A stretch of 64,000 nt of DNA from Notospermus geniculatus (taxonomy: Eukaryota > Nemertea > Pilidiophora > Heteronemertea > Lineidae): NCBI GenBank assembly GCA_002633025.1, contig NMRB01000781.1:78048-142047 (forward strand), read 5' to 3'. Positions 33,137 to 45,100 of the stretch are shown here, piece by piece. Position 1 is the first letter of the stretch; each line of letters begins with the position of its first letter. The translations under genes were made by a program, and so were the position numbers. The notes under the pieces are model-generated. The model was not told where the DNA came from. It saw only the letters and a program-made list of their open reading frames with translations, and did no database searches.

Positions 33137-36100
33137 CTGGAATAGAAAGGGTGAGAGAATAATGAGTCAGAATTGCAAAGAAAAGTGAAAAGGAAAGACT
33201 CCGTCAGCAGTAAAGTTGTCCCATATACCTTTCGCGAATCGCACTGAACTAACCTCGGGTAACTGACAAGACCACAACCATCAAGATACGTGGGTTCTCA
33301 ATGAACCATGAATGGGTCTGCTGGGCATTGAATTGGAAACGTAGTATAATCCCTTTGTATGGTGCAAACTTAGCTGGTTAACTTAACACCAGGGGCCGTA
33401 TGCATAAAAGTGGAATTGGCTTATTCCAGGTATAACGTAATGATTTAACGTTACGTTATACCTGGAATAAGCCTATTCCACCTTTATGCATACGGCCCCA
33501 GTGGTATAACATTCGTGTTTGCAGTTTGATCAATTTCCAAGTTCAAATACGTGCCAATCGCCAAAGGTATATGAAACAAACTTTAAGGAAAGCAGAAAGT
33601 TCATAGACTTGCGTAGAGCCCAAGAAATTGAAGCACGAGATGTGAGATGATTAAAGGAAGATGCCAGATGTGGAGAGGTACATGTATAGTGGTTGCACTC
33701 AGGTCCATGATATCCCCAAGATAACATTCTTGGTGGAGCTGCGAGTATCAGTCCGGGTATACGATCCGGTCCGCTGCTCCGCTTGAATCACTTTCTACTC
33801 ATTTCCTTTTGATGTGACAGACTGGTCCGTATCCGATCCAACACAGCACGTTATCCCACACCGAATCAACTGGGTCGGCGATTTTTACGGACTGCGGATA
33901 CACAACGCTGACCTTTTATGGACATTATTCCTTTTAATTCTATTATTCCTATTACTAGCATGGTACCCGTCCTACGGACGGGTAGATGTGGCACAGGCAG
34001 CTAGGGGCCACAAAATCATGTCGGCGTCACTGTAGAAAATCCCAAATGAGGGGTGAATTTCTATTGATACCAATTACCTAAAGATTAGTTGCAGAAGGAA
34101 GTATTTTGCTGTCGACTGGGATTTTCAGGTCAGATTTTCCTACTCGTCAACACCGCACGGAGGGCCCCAGCTGTCCATGCAAGAAGCATGGTGATTCTAG
34201 GCCCGCCAAGGACATGGTCTGTCCTTGTGACTTGTTTATTGACATTGCAAATGACAGGAATTGCAAGCGAAATCATGGCCAAAAAGCCCAAGTCCAATAG
34301 GCCTACACCAATAATGAACCACACACAATACATGGCTAATTATCCTCTCAAATGCTGGGAAATGGCGAAGGCCTAAAAGCACTCTTATTTTCTAAAATTT
34401 CCCCGGGGGAGCCCCCCGGACCCCCGTCGATATTCGGCGCTCGCTGCTAAACCTAGGCCTACGGTCCGCTATCTTATTGCGTCCCCACTGCAGGACGTTC
34501 CTACGGTCCTGTTCGAATGGGCAGTCACTTGGAAGAAGTGGTATTCGAGGAATCATGACATTCTGGCCAGTGAATTCACCACTCACAATGGTACCCCCAA
34601 TCACAAATCGGCGGGACAGCTGCAGTTCACAGGGATGCGGCGAGCGACATGAGTGTCAGTTGCACGGCGTGTGACAACATGACGTCATATAAACCCAGGT
34701 TTCCGTGGTGATGACCTGTATTCTTTCGTCGATTTCGTCACTGTTTCGAGTGCTGGGGAAACCGCGCCCATGACGTCACGGGATACCCAGTTCCCATGGT
34801 ATCGCCAATCAGCGTCGTCCAAATCATCATCCTCATACGTCACAAATCAGCCCGTCGTCGACACGAATGACGTCAGTCATACGTGTAGACCGTTGGGACA
34901 TGACGACGTCATCTCTGAATGACTGACGTCATACGCGTCGACGACGGGCCGATTCGTGACGTATGAGGAAGCTGATACGGCTGACGCTGATTGGCGTTAC
35001 CATGGGAACTGGTATCCCGTGACGTCACGAACGGGGGTTCCCAGCACTCGAAACAGTGACGAACTCGCGAAGGAAAATCCCCATAAAGTCAACCTTAGGA
35101 TGCTTTTTCTCTGTCGACAAATATATCACTTTACTCAGTGAACTACGGAGTACCGTTTACAGCCAAGATATTTCGTGTAACTTGCACACATTTTGAGGAA
35201 TCTGCTAACACAAATTCACACTTTCCCTTTTATTGTATAGATTCCGAGTCGGACAAATCGCTTCCTTCTTGATAGGCAACCATGGCTAAAATGACCGTGT
35301 GCTGTAGACTTGTCGCACTTGTCTGTCACAGCTCTCCATTTTTTGCTGTGTCGGACACGTGCTGGACGGATACTTATTGCATACGGAACGGAGCAGTCTG
35401 TCACCACCTTAAGTAGACATAATGGTGACTTACACATTACTGCCCATGATCAATTACACTGTGTACAATAGAAACCAAATTATCCAATCTTGGGTTTGAT
35501 TTATTAGTGTACAATACAAACCGAATTGTCCAAGCTTGGGTTTGATTAGTGCATGTTGGGGCGTTTAATCAGGCAAATATTCAATAAAGTTAGTCTGTAT
35601 ACGAAGTGTATGCCTTCACATCAGTCAGCCGTGGTCCCTGCACCCTTGCACCCTGAAGGGTTCGTAATAGCGAGGGAGCACTGTACATGTTGATGAAGAA
35701 TGAAGAACGCCAAAGGAAGGTTTGCAAATGCCTCAGCGTAGCTAGGTGAAATAATTTTAGACTGTATTACAGTGAAGAGGTGAAAAGAATCTCTTTACTA
35801 TTACATGTATTATCAAATCTTAAATATGACCCGTCACCACAAAATAAGTCGTAAGTCGCACTGAGGTTGGCAGAGTAAAACCAAATATTTGTTAATTTCA
35901 GGAGACCTTGGCCTGTTGTCTGACTTTCGTGAAACCTGAGTGATTCTGTTTCTTCCTTTTTATCCTGCTGGTTATTTGGTTCACTCTGGTTCATATTCTG
36001 AGCAACTTAACACTCATTTCGTGGTGATGGGTCACAAATTAGATCTCGCTCAGAATTTAGTTCTATCCAAACCTGAATCAGAAACTTACCAGCATCTTGA

Positions 36101-39100
36101 CTAGTAGACACACATGATGACCTTGAATGGACTTGCCATATAAAGAGGCACTGTTCTCGATTTGTTCAACAACTGGAATAAAGAGGCACATTTAGGCCAC
36201 ATTTATACATAACTTCCACCACTATGGGTGAATTAAAATTTGAGGAGCCCTGATAGCCTAGTAGTTATCACGCCCGCTTAGCCTGCGGCAGGTCCCAGGT
36301 TCAAATCCAGCCCGGGCCATATGGGATTTCATTCCCAGCTCTTCAGTCCGTCACATGGGACAGTAAGCCGTGTCTTTTCAAGGGCAAGTAAAAGATCCCA
36401 TCCAAGTGAGGAACATGAGTAGCTTGTGATGGCCTCCTCCGTGCTTACCAGGGCCAATAATGCTATGGCGTCGGCCATGACGGCAAAATGAAATACAAAT
36501 ACAAAATTATAATGGCAAAATTAACATCTCTAATACCGGTACTCACCACTAAAATGTCCATAGAAGCAAATCTTGGCCAGTATGATTGAAACATCTGTGT
36601 CCACTGGAGTAAATTTAGTGGAATACTTTTCAGGTAACTCCCCACTTCCAAGAAGTTCTGTAAACATGGTCCTGAAATGGAATAAAGACTTTTTCATGAT
36701 CATTTCTATGAGTACGTGTTGAAATTTCCAGGAATTTCATACAGAGACATGAAAGCTCCTGCCGCAGATTGTTGCCAGTTCAGAGTGGGACTACGACATC
36801 CGGTTTCTACACAAAAACAATCCAAATGCCAGAGATGGATTTAACATTTTTACCTACCCTTTGCAAGAAGCACCAACCATATAGGCTGAACAAGGGAGAT
36901 TGATTCTAAAATCTAATTTCTCATGCGTCGAGCCTTCATCTGTCTTGACAATGTATGTTAGTGTTCCCTTCATCTTCTGCGGCATGTTGATATGTTCCAT
37001 TGTGAATACAAATTGGCCTTCATTCTGGGCTGATGGGAGCAGGATGAACGGCACCTTGACCGGATCGTGACTGTTGGCCCCAACCTGTCATGGAATCAGA
37101 TGGATTTTAGCACAGCACAGCATTGAAACCCTTGTGATTCAGGTTTTCACAGACACCAAGCACTAATTGTATAGAGCTGCAATAGCCAGGAAATTCTTAT
37201 AAAGAAGACTAAGGCCGGTTTCACACTGCGAGCGAAATGGCGAAGCGAAGCGAATTTCCATTGTCCTGTAGCGTTACAGGCCATTGTCATGCTCCCAGAT
37301 CTTTTCACGACATCGCTTCGCTTCGCCGTTTTGCTCGCAGTGTGAACCCGGCCTTAGGCTGCTTTTCCACGAGACGTTTGCAGACGTGGTTTCGGTGGCG
37401 GGAGCGGGTGTGGGTGAAATAGCTAATGGGAAATATACGTTGGTTCGATTTTTTCCACCGCTCCCGCCACCGAAACCGCGTCCGCAAACGTCTCGTGGAA
37501 AAGCAGCCTAAAGAAATTATTTTGAATAATGTGCTCTCCATGTGGTGGCTTTGACTCAGTAACTGAAAAGGCCTACCTCAGGAACAATCAGAGAACCGGA
37601 ATTGGGAGAGTATGTCTGCACTGACGCAGGACTTAAAAGGAAATTCCAGAAACATGGTAGATTTCGAATACCTGTACCATCGAAACAACATCTTTTGGGT
37701 CAACCCCGCTGTACCTAATGCCTTCGGGGCTTGTTCAAAATAATTCTGGCGATTTGGGATCGAATTTGCTAGAAAATTGCCCCTCAATCACCAATTTTCA
37801 CTGTAAAATTGCCACTAATTCGCCGGGAAATCATTACAAAATTGCTAAACAAGAGCATTGCTGAGCGTAGCATATGCCCCTGACGAGTATGTTGTTTGTG
37901 GGCATGGCCAAGATGGTACACAGGGCGAAGAAGTATGAGGTAATCAAAGGAAACGACCAACAAGGCATGTAAGGCAGGCAGGGGCCATCTTGGATAAGTG
38001 ACGCAGCTACATGTATTCATTGAAGAAACCTCTTTTCACTCGACAATATTTCACAGGAAAATGTTAACTTTTTGATTGAATCGCATTTTCAAGATGGCCG
38101 TCACAGTGGCCATCTTTGATGAGCAGCGATGTTGGTCATAAGGAACCTTCCCCTCATAGACACAAACCATCAAAGAAAATTTCATGTTGATCACTTAAAG
38201 CGTTTTCAAGATAACTGATGAAAACCGAATTCAAGATGGCCACAATAGCCGCCATCTTGGATGGGCGGCGGTACTTGTCTTCAAAAGGAACCTTCCCCTC
38301 ACAGAGACCAATCATCACCAAAATTTCACTGAGGGCAATGGCTCAAAGCATTCTCAAGATATTTGATGGGAACTAAATTCAAGAGGCCACCATCTTGGAT
38401 GTGCGGCTGTGCTGCTCATAGAAAGGAATCTTCCCTTCATCGAGACAAACTGCCACAAGAAGTTTCAGGTTGATGGCTCAAAGTGTTGCTCAAGATATCT
38501 GACGGAAACCGAAATCAAGATGGCTACCACAGCTGCCATCTTGGATGTGCGGTGCTATTGGTCATCAAAAAATTTTAGGTTGTACTCGAAGCATTCTCAA
38601 GTAACTGACAGAAATGAAATGTCAATGGACCCGACACCAACAGCAGCGCACAGGCCCGAACCTAATGCCCTCAACCTTCGGAGGTCAGGGGCACAACTGC
38701 CACAAATTCGCCAATATCCGTAAACTTATTGGTGAATGAGTACACGAATGCAATTTTCTGGGGAAGTGAAAACTTTTTTTCGCACACTGGCAAATGGTGG
38801 AAAAACGACTGAAACAGGGCGAGGCTTGAAGGTGGAGGATTGCTCACTTATGATTGGGAATATTTCGTCTGATTATAGGTTCTCGGTCTATAATATCTTC
38901 TAGGCCTATCTCCAACCGTAATCATACTGTAAGCAATGAAATGGTCCATGGACCATGTGCTCACCTGTGTGAACGTACCAGAAGAACAAATGACAAATGT
39001 AAAATCGAAATGCTCCAGGCCGTGAGTTCCAGGGTCATGTCTTACGGTCAAAATTTCAAGGTCAAAACATTCTAGCTTGAGAATTTACGACGTGGATTTT

Positions 39101-42100
39101 CCAAGACGGCTGCCTGGTAACCACTAATTGCATTCCAATTGGACAAAAATTTGCTCTACAGTACATATAGATGATCACACCATGTTAAAATAGGGCCATA
39201 TAGCCATGAAACATGCCACTAAAATGGCTATATTTGGAACTTGAACTCTGTGACTGTAAAAAGTAGATCAGATCAAAAACTCTTTTCATAATGTCATGTA
39301 TCCTCATTAGATACACCTCTGACAAACAATTGGAGACAATCCAGTTAACAGTTCAGGAGTTACTAGGCTTTGAGCTTTGGTTTTGGCCACCTGGTGGCCA
39401 AGCCAAGAATCGAATCGGACTGAATCTTGGTGTCATAGGTCATCTGGCATAGGGGTGTATACGTACCAAGTTTCAGGTCAATAGCCCAAGCACTTGCGAA
39501 ACGTGCCACCAACAGGCAAAATTTTGAACTTTGACCTCTGTGACCTTGAAAAGTAGGTCAAAGCAAAACTCCTTTATATATGTAATGTACCCTCAGCAGA
39601 TTCACCTATGATAAAAATTTGGGGGTGATCCATTCATTAGTTCAGGAGTTATTGCACTTTTTGTGTTTTGAGTTTCTGCCACCTGGTGGCCACGCTAAGA
39701 GTCGAATCAGACCGAAACTTGGTGTACTAGGTCATCTGACATAGGGGTATATATGTACCAAGTTTCAGGTCAATAGCACCCGCGGTTACGAAACGTGCCA
39801 CCAAAAGGAAAAATTTTGAACTTTGACCTCTGTGACCTTGAAAAGTAGGTCAAATCAAAAACCCGTTATATATGTTATGTATCCTCATTAGATACACCTA
39901 TGATAAAAATTTGGAGATGATCATGTCATTAGTTCAGGAGTTATTGCACTTTTTGTGTTTTCAGTTTTAGCCACCTGGTGGCCAAGCCAAGAATCGAATC
40001 GGACCGAAACTTGTTGTCATAGGTCATATGACCTAGGGGTATATATGTACCAAGTTTCAGATCAATAGCCCCAGCGGTTACGAAACGTGCCCTGCTAACG
40101 GACGACGACGGACGACGACGACGGACGACGACGGACGCACAACCATTGTATAAGCTCACCACAGGTGAGCTAATAAAATCACCATGTTTCGCCCCTTAAA
40201 TTTGCCAGGAAATAACCACAATTCACCTGAAGTGGCCTTGAATTTGCAAAAAAATTCCTTCTGGCCTGAGCAATTTTCAGGTGAATTTCTGGCTATTATT
40301 TTGGACAAGGGCCCTTAGTATGGAATAGAACAATACTTCTTTCTGGAAAGTAAGTTAGTTCCCCAATGAATATCTGCTTTGAAAATCACCACTGAAATTG
40401 ACAGCACTTTTATCTACCGGTACATGGCACAGTGTTCAGGAGGTTCAGTAGTCCACACAGCAGCAACATCTATACTACTTACCCCTCTTAATAATTTTGT
40501 GTTTAGCGAATCTAATACATTAAATTCTAGGTCCTTGATATGATTCTCAGTGAGGTTGGTAAAGATGGTTGACACCACAATCGATTTGGATTGCTGGAGA
40601 TTTACCCGAGTCTCATACATCTGTAGAAGAAAGAGATGAGTCATTCAAATATGAGAAAGAAACACTTCCACCGCCACAGCCATATGGGTCAAAAATGGAA
40701 ACATGTGAACAGTTTGAAACGCTCCTGAAATGGGTCACACAGGACTTCATTGGAAAGTTCCCAGAGAGTGCTTCCCAATATGGATACCTACATGTACAGT
40801 GGTGTGCAAAAATATTAGAACACTTGGCAAATCTTAAGAAACTGATATTTTATTTGGTCCCAGAGCCTGGATTTCACTTTCCTGCCATTGTAAAAGGTAA
40901 AGGCGAAGGTACTGAGATTCTTTCACCTACGAATTTATCAATCCAGTCATTCTTTTTTACATTTTACTCTAATATTTAGTATGCCCCCCGTGGCAGCAGT
41001 CACAGCAGCGCATCTTTCTGGCAATGTGTCTATGTATTTGTGTTTTTCCATGCTCTCAGAAGCTCATTCCAGAGAGTTTCCTTAGAGTTATTCAACATTT
41101 CCAAAATGCAGTACTGTAAAGCAAGATAATTTCGCGGCTGGACATTTTCGCGAATCAAGAATTATAGACATATTCGCGGCAGGATATTTTCGCAAGTCTC
41201 TGCTATCTTTTTCAGTTTTTTTCCCGGACCGTATTTATCACTTGCGTGTACTCATATTCGCGGCAGGAAATTTTCGCGAATCATACACTCTCGAGAAATT
41301 CGCGAAAATTTCCTGCCTGCGAAATTTTCCTGCTTTACAGAATGTTCCCAAGAAATTGACAAAGGTATCATGCAGATGTCTCTGGAACATTCATTATGCA
41401 ATACATGTATCAGTATCGTTGAAGGTTTCATTAATGAAAGAAACGATGGTTTCATGGCTACAATGGGGCCATTTCATTGAAATAATACTTCGTTTTCCAG
41501 TTCATGGCAAGTGTTCTAATATTTTTGCACACTACTGTAAGTGGCAGGGTTTCTGTAAGGTGTCAGGATTTGATTGGTTTATTAATGATACTGGCAGTGA
41601 AAGGGCTAAATAAAGTCAAAGGCCCGTATTCTAGAAGCCTCCTTAACTCAAAGATCCCTTTAAGCTTTTGTAATCTGCCGTGCAAACAATAGCTAAAGGT
41701 ATTATAACCTTACAGTTAAGGAAGCTTCTAGAATACGACCCAGAGATCAAATTCTCAAGGACAGGAAACTGAATTCCTGATGCAGACCTAAGGGACAAGG
41801 AGTCCCCTTATTTTTGGAATAAACTGACCATGAAATTCTTTCAATCTGGAAGACTTATACAAAATCGCATGTGAATTTTCAATGAAGAGGAACTGGGCAA
41901 CCCCTTCTTTCCCAAATCCTATACCCTTCCTTGATTTCAACACCGTATCAGTAAGAGTGAGAAAACACACACACTACAGTGGAACCCCGGTAATGCGACC
42001 ACTAACACTAACAGCACAACGGTCAAATGGTCATGTCACCGGAGTGAAATAAGGTTTGTATTATTAACTCCTGCCGTTTAAACATGGGCCATTGAACCAT

Positions 42101-45100
42101 CTTTTATAAAGATGGGGATTTGGCCTAGTGGTTTAAGGCGTGCTGCCCCTTAAGCCTAGTTTATACTTCGACGCAAGACCATTGGCGTCGAATGCGCGAT
42201 CAAATCTGGACGGCGACTTTACGGAATTGATTCATAGTCCAGCGTACTTTTGCAACGGCGACCCGTTATGAAAAGACTCAAGTAATTACAGCTTCGCGAT
42301 CGGACGCCGACCAAATCACACAACAGGGTCGCCGTTGAAGGCAAGATCATGCGTCGGTCGCCGGCGATGGTCGTGCGTCGAAGTATAAACTAGGCTTTAG
42401 TGCTGGCGATTGATGCCTTATGCGAGGGTCCGTGGGTTCGATTCTGGTAGGAAGCAATGTCTTTCCCCTTTGAAACCCAATTTCTATTTCATATTATTAA
42501 CTCCTGCCACAACGCAATCAATACTCTTGCTGGCCCCTATAGAATTCCTCACATCGCTCCAATCAGATTGATTTGCTGGTTGCGTTACTGAGGTGGTCAC
42601 TGAGTGGGTCCACTGTATTGTGTGTGAAGGAGCAGACATGACCCAACAACACTCACCATTTTTAACTGGCTATTTTCACCCAACAGTTGGTAACTAGACA
42701 TTGGCTGAAACAGACGAAGGGGACAGTAAACTGTCAAGGTCATGGCATGATAAAAGGAGAATGAGAGCATATGTGACCCGTCACAGCAAAACGAGTACTA
42801 AGTCGCTCTGAAGTTGGCAGGTTGAGACCAACATTTTGTCAATTTCAGTAGGCCTTGGCTAATTGTCTATCTTTTGTAAAATCTGAGTGATTACATTTCT
42901 TCCTTTATCTCCTGGAGTTATTTTGGTTCATCCTTGTTCACATCTTGTACGACGTATTACGGGTTTTGCCGCGACGGGTCACATATGACATGGGCGAAGA
43001 ATTTATTGCACAATGAGTATCTGAGACAAACGTCTGTCCGAGATGAAGCACGAGTCATGACATCATCAGTTAGCTTCATGCGGTTTTCCATTTTAACCTT
43101 TGTTTCCTGTCAGGATATACTCCATTCAAAAATGTTGACAAAATTGCCAAGGGTTGATCAACTGCTTATTTAGAAATGATTCCAATCAGTGACTGATTGG
43201 TATCCAGTATTCGAACACGACTATTCTACTGTGGCTTTTATTGTACTTACAGGCAACTGTGGTGTGACAGGTGTCGGCTGACTGCTTGGGGGTACCTGTT
43301 CCTTCGATGGCGTTGTAATACCTTCTGCCACCTCATATTCACTTTTGTTCTTCTTTCTCTTTTCTTTCTTCTTATGTTTGTCTTTCCTTTCCTTTTTCTT
43401 CCTCCTAGGCTTCTGCTACAGAGAAAACAAATATCAACCAATCTACAATGGGGAAACTATCAAAAATAATTTATTTTAATGTTTAATCTTTCATGCTCTA
43501 TTCTTCGCTTGTAAATTCATCCCCACTTGGGGCTAATAATGCTAAGCTTCAGCCCTAAGGCTCAGGTAACACCTTACGGAATTTCATAGATGTTGTGCAA
43601 TTGTATGCGAAAAAAAGCTTTGGGCGGTATTTTATAACGTTCCTTAATATTAAGGTCCACCTTACATGTAAATTTATTGCTCTCGATGGTTTTACAATAG
43701 ACTCAAGGTCCACCTTAACATTAAGGAACGTTCTAAAATACGACCCTTTGTCTGGTTGCAGTGCACTTCTGGGATTTCTACAAGAAAGTGCCTGAGTGAG
43801 GAAGACCCCGGCTGGGGTCGAAAATTTGCAAAATTTGGAGACAACTTTACTTATACCATCATTTTGTGTGTCGTTTTTTGTACTCTATGTTGGATATCTG
43901 GTTGCAAGAATGTTTTGCTACATGCATTGCTACATGCATTGATAGATCACATTCAGTGTAACTATAACCCGAGTTTGTATCAATCTCTTCTGTACATATT
44001 TTCAGAAACAAACCAAACTATGCCCTGAAAAGTCTTTTGTACTGAATGAAATGAGGGTGCTACATGTCAGCCCTTAAAAGTAATTCTGGACGTAAGATTT
44101 AAGTGATTCAGTTGTGACCAGTAGTAATCAGCACTATACATTCACTTCAAACGATGACTGTTTTCATGGAATGCTTACAGAAAGTCAAGGTAACAAAGTA
44201 ATGTTCCGCTTTCACTAACGCTACGAATATCCCAAATTGGAAATTTGTCCGGTTTGTAGATAATTCTCAAACGTTCCCTGCAGTTCTTAAATGATTCTTA
44301 GTTGATTCCTAAACATTCGTACAGTTCGCGTGAGTTCGTCGAGCCGGCACGAAAGTTTTTGTTTTGTCAAAAACTTTCTTGGGAGGGTTCGTGAATTTCA
44401 AATTTGTCGATGTACAAGGCTCAAAATAACTTTTTTTACTTGTGTAGCAAAATTGCCAATCAAGGGTTCCACTTGATTCGCAATTTTGGTACTTCGTGTA
44501 GCAACTTTTTTGTCCATTCAACATGTTCAACAGTGGAAGCCATCTTGCATGGCTGTTGATGTCAACCTCGCACACAACAACACTTACGCATGCATGGCGA
44601 ACATACTGTGACTCATGAGTAACAATCATGAAAGCGAGGTTTGGTTGGTGTTGTTAGTTGCCGATGTACTATGTACTGACTGACTCCTCGACGGCCGCTG
44701 CTGGCCAGCCACGGCTGTCTCTACTTGAAAACGATGTGTAGCAATTTTGCAAATGTACCTCCTCGGCCATATCGCACTTTCTGATTTTTCTGTCGCAAAT
44801 TGCGATGCGATACCGCTTATTTTGAGCCTTGATGTATCATAAACACTTCGTAACCCTTTCTTATCATCTGTAACAGCTTCGTAATCGATTCTTTTACATT
44901 CTGGGCTGTTCTTGGCCATTCACGTCTCCCTCAAATTTGTGGACCCACGCCGAAAGCATCCCGAAACAGGCCACATGTCCCGAATGTAGTTACGAATCAA
45001 GCACAAATCGATCACGAGTTGGCTACGAATATTTGTTCACGAGTCGGCCACGAATATTTGTAAGCGAGTCGTACCTTATTCCTACAATTCTTACATGATT

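Larger units (their letters stand above)
40797..41537 (-). mobile_element. Tc1-like transposon remnant, interrupted by a MITE
   Basis: Ends CAGTGGTGTGCAAAAATATT and AATATTTTTGCACACTACTG over TA targets (40795-40796, 41538-41539), typical of Tc1. On the minus strand near 40981-41090 a broken reading gives TLWNELLRAWKN and, after a frameshift, HKYIDTLPERCAAVTAATGG, which resembles the C-terminal end of Tc1 transposases. A MITE is inserted at 41114-41340. Confidence 0.85.
41977..42615. mobile_element. Pogo/Tigger-like element carrying a SINE carrying a MITE
   Basis: Outer ends CAGTGGAACCCCGGTAATGC and GGTGGTCACTGAGTGGGTCCACTG with TA at 41975-41976 and 42616-42617. Subtracting the SINE and one copy of its duplication leaves a 206-bp element. 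It ends 39 bp from micro-exon e12. Confidence 0.82.

Noticed and set aside
39941-40162. Arg/Ser-rich frame within cgacgacgg tract
   Set aside because: Trinucleotide-rich border of the F1 repeat, not a protein.
44309-44919. Two adjacent minus-strand frames of 106 and 97 codons
   Set aside because: Inside a TIR-bounded element; no motif recognised, so not called as genes.
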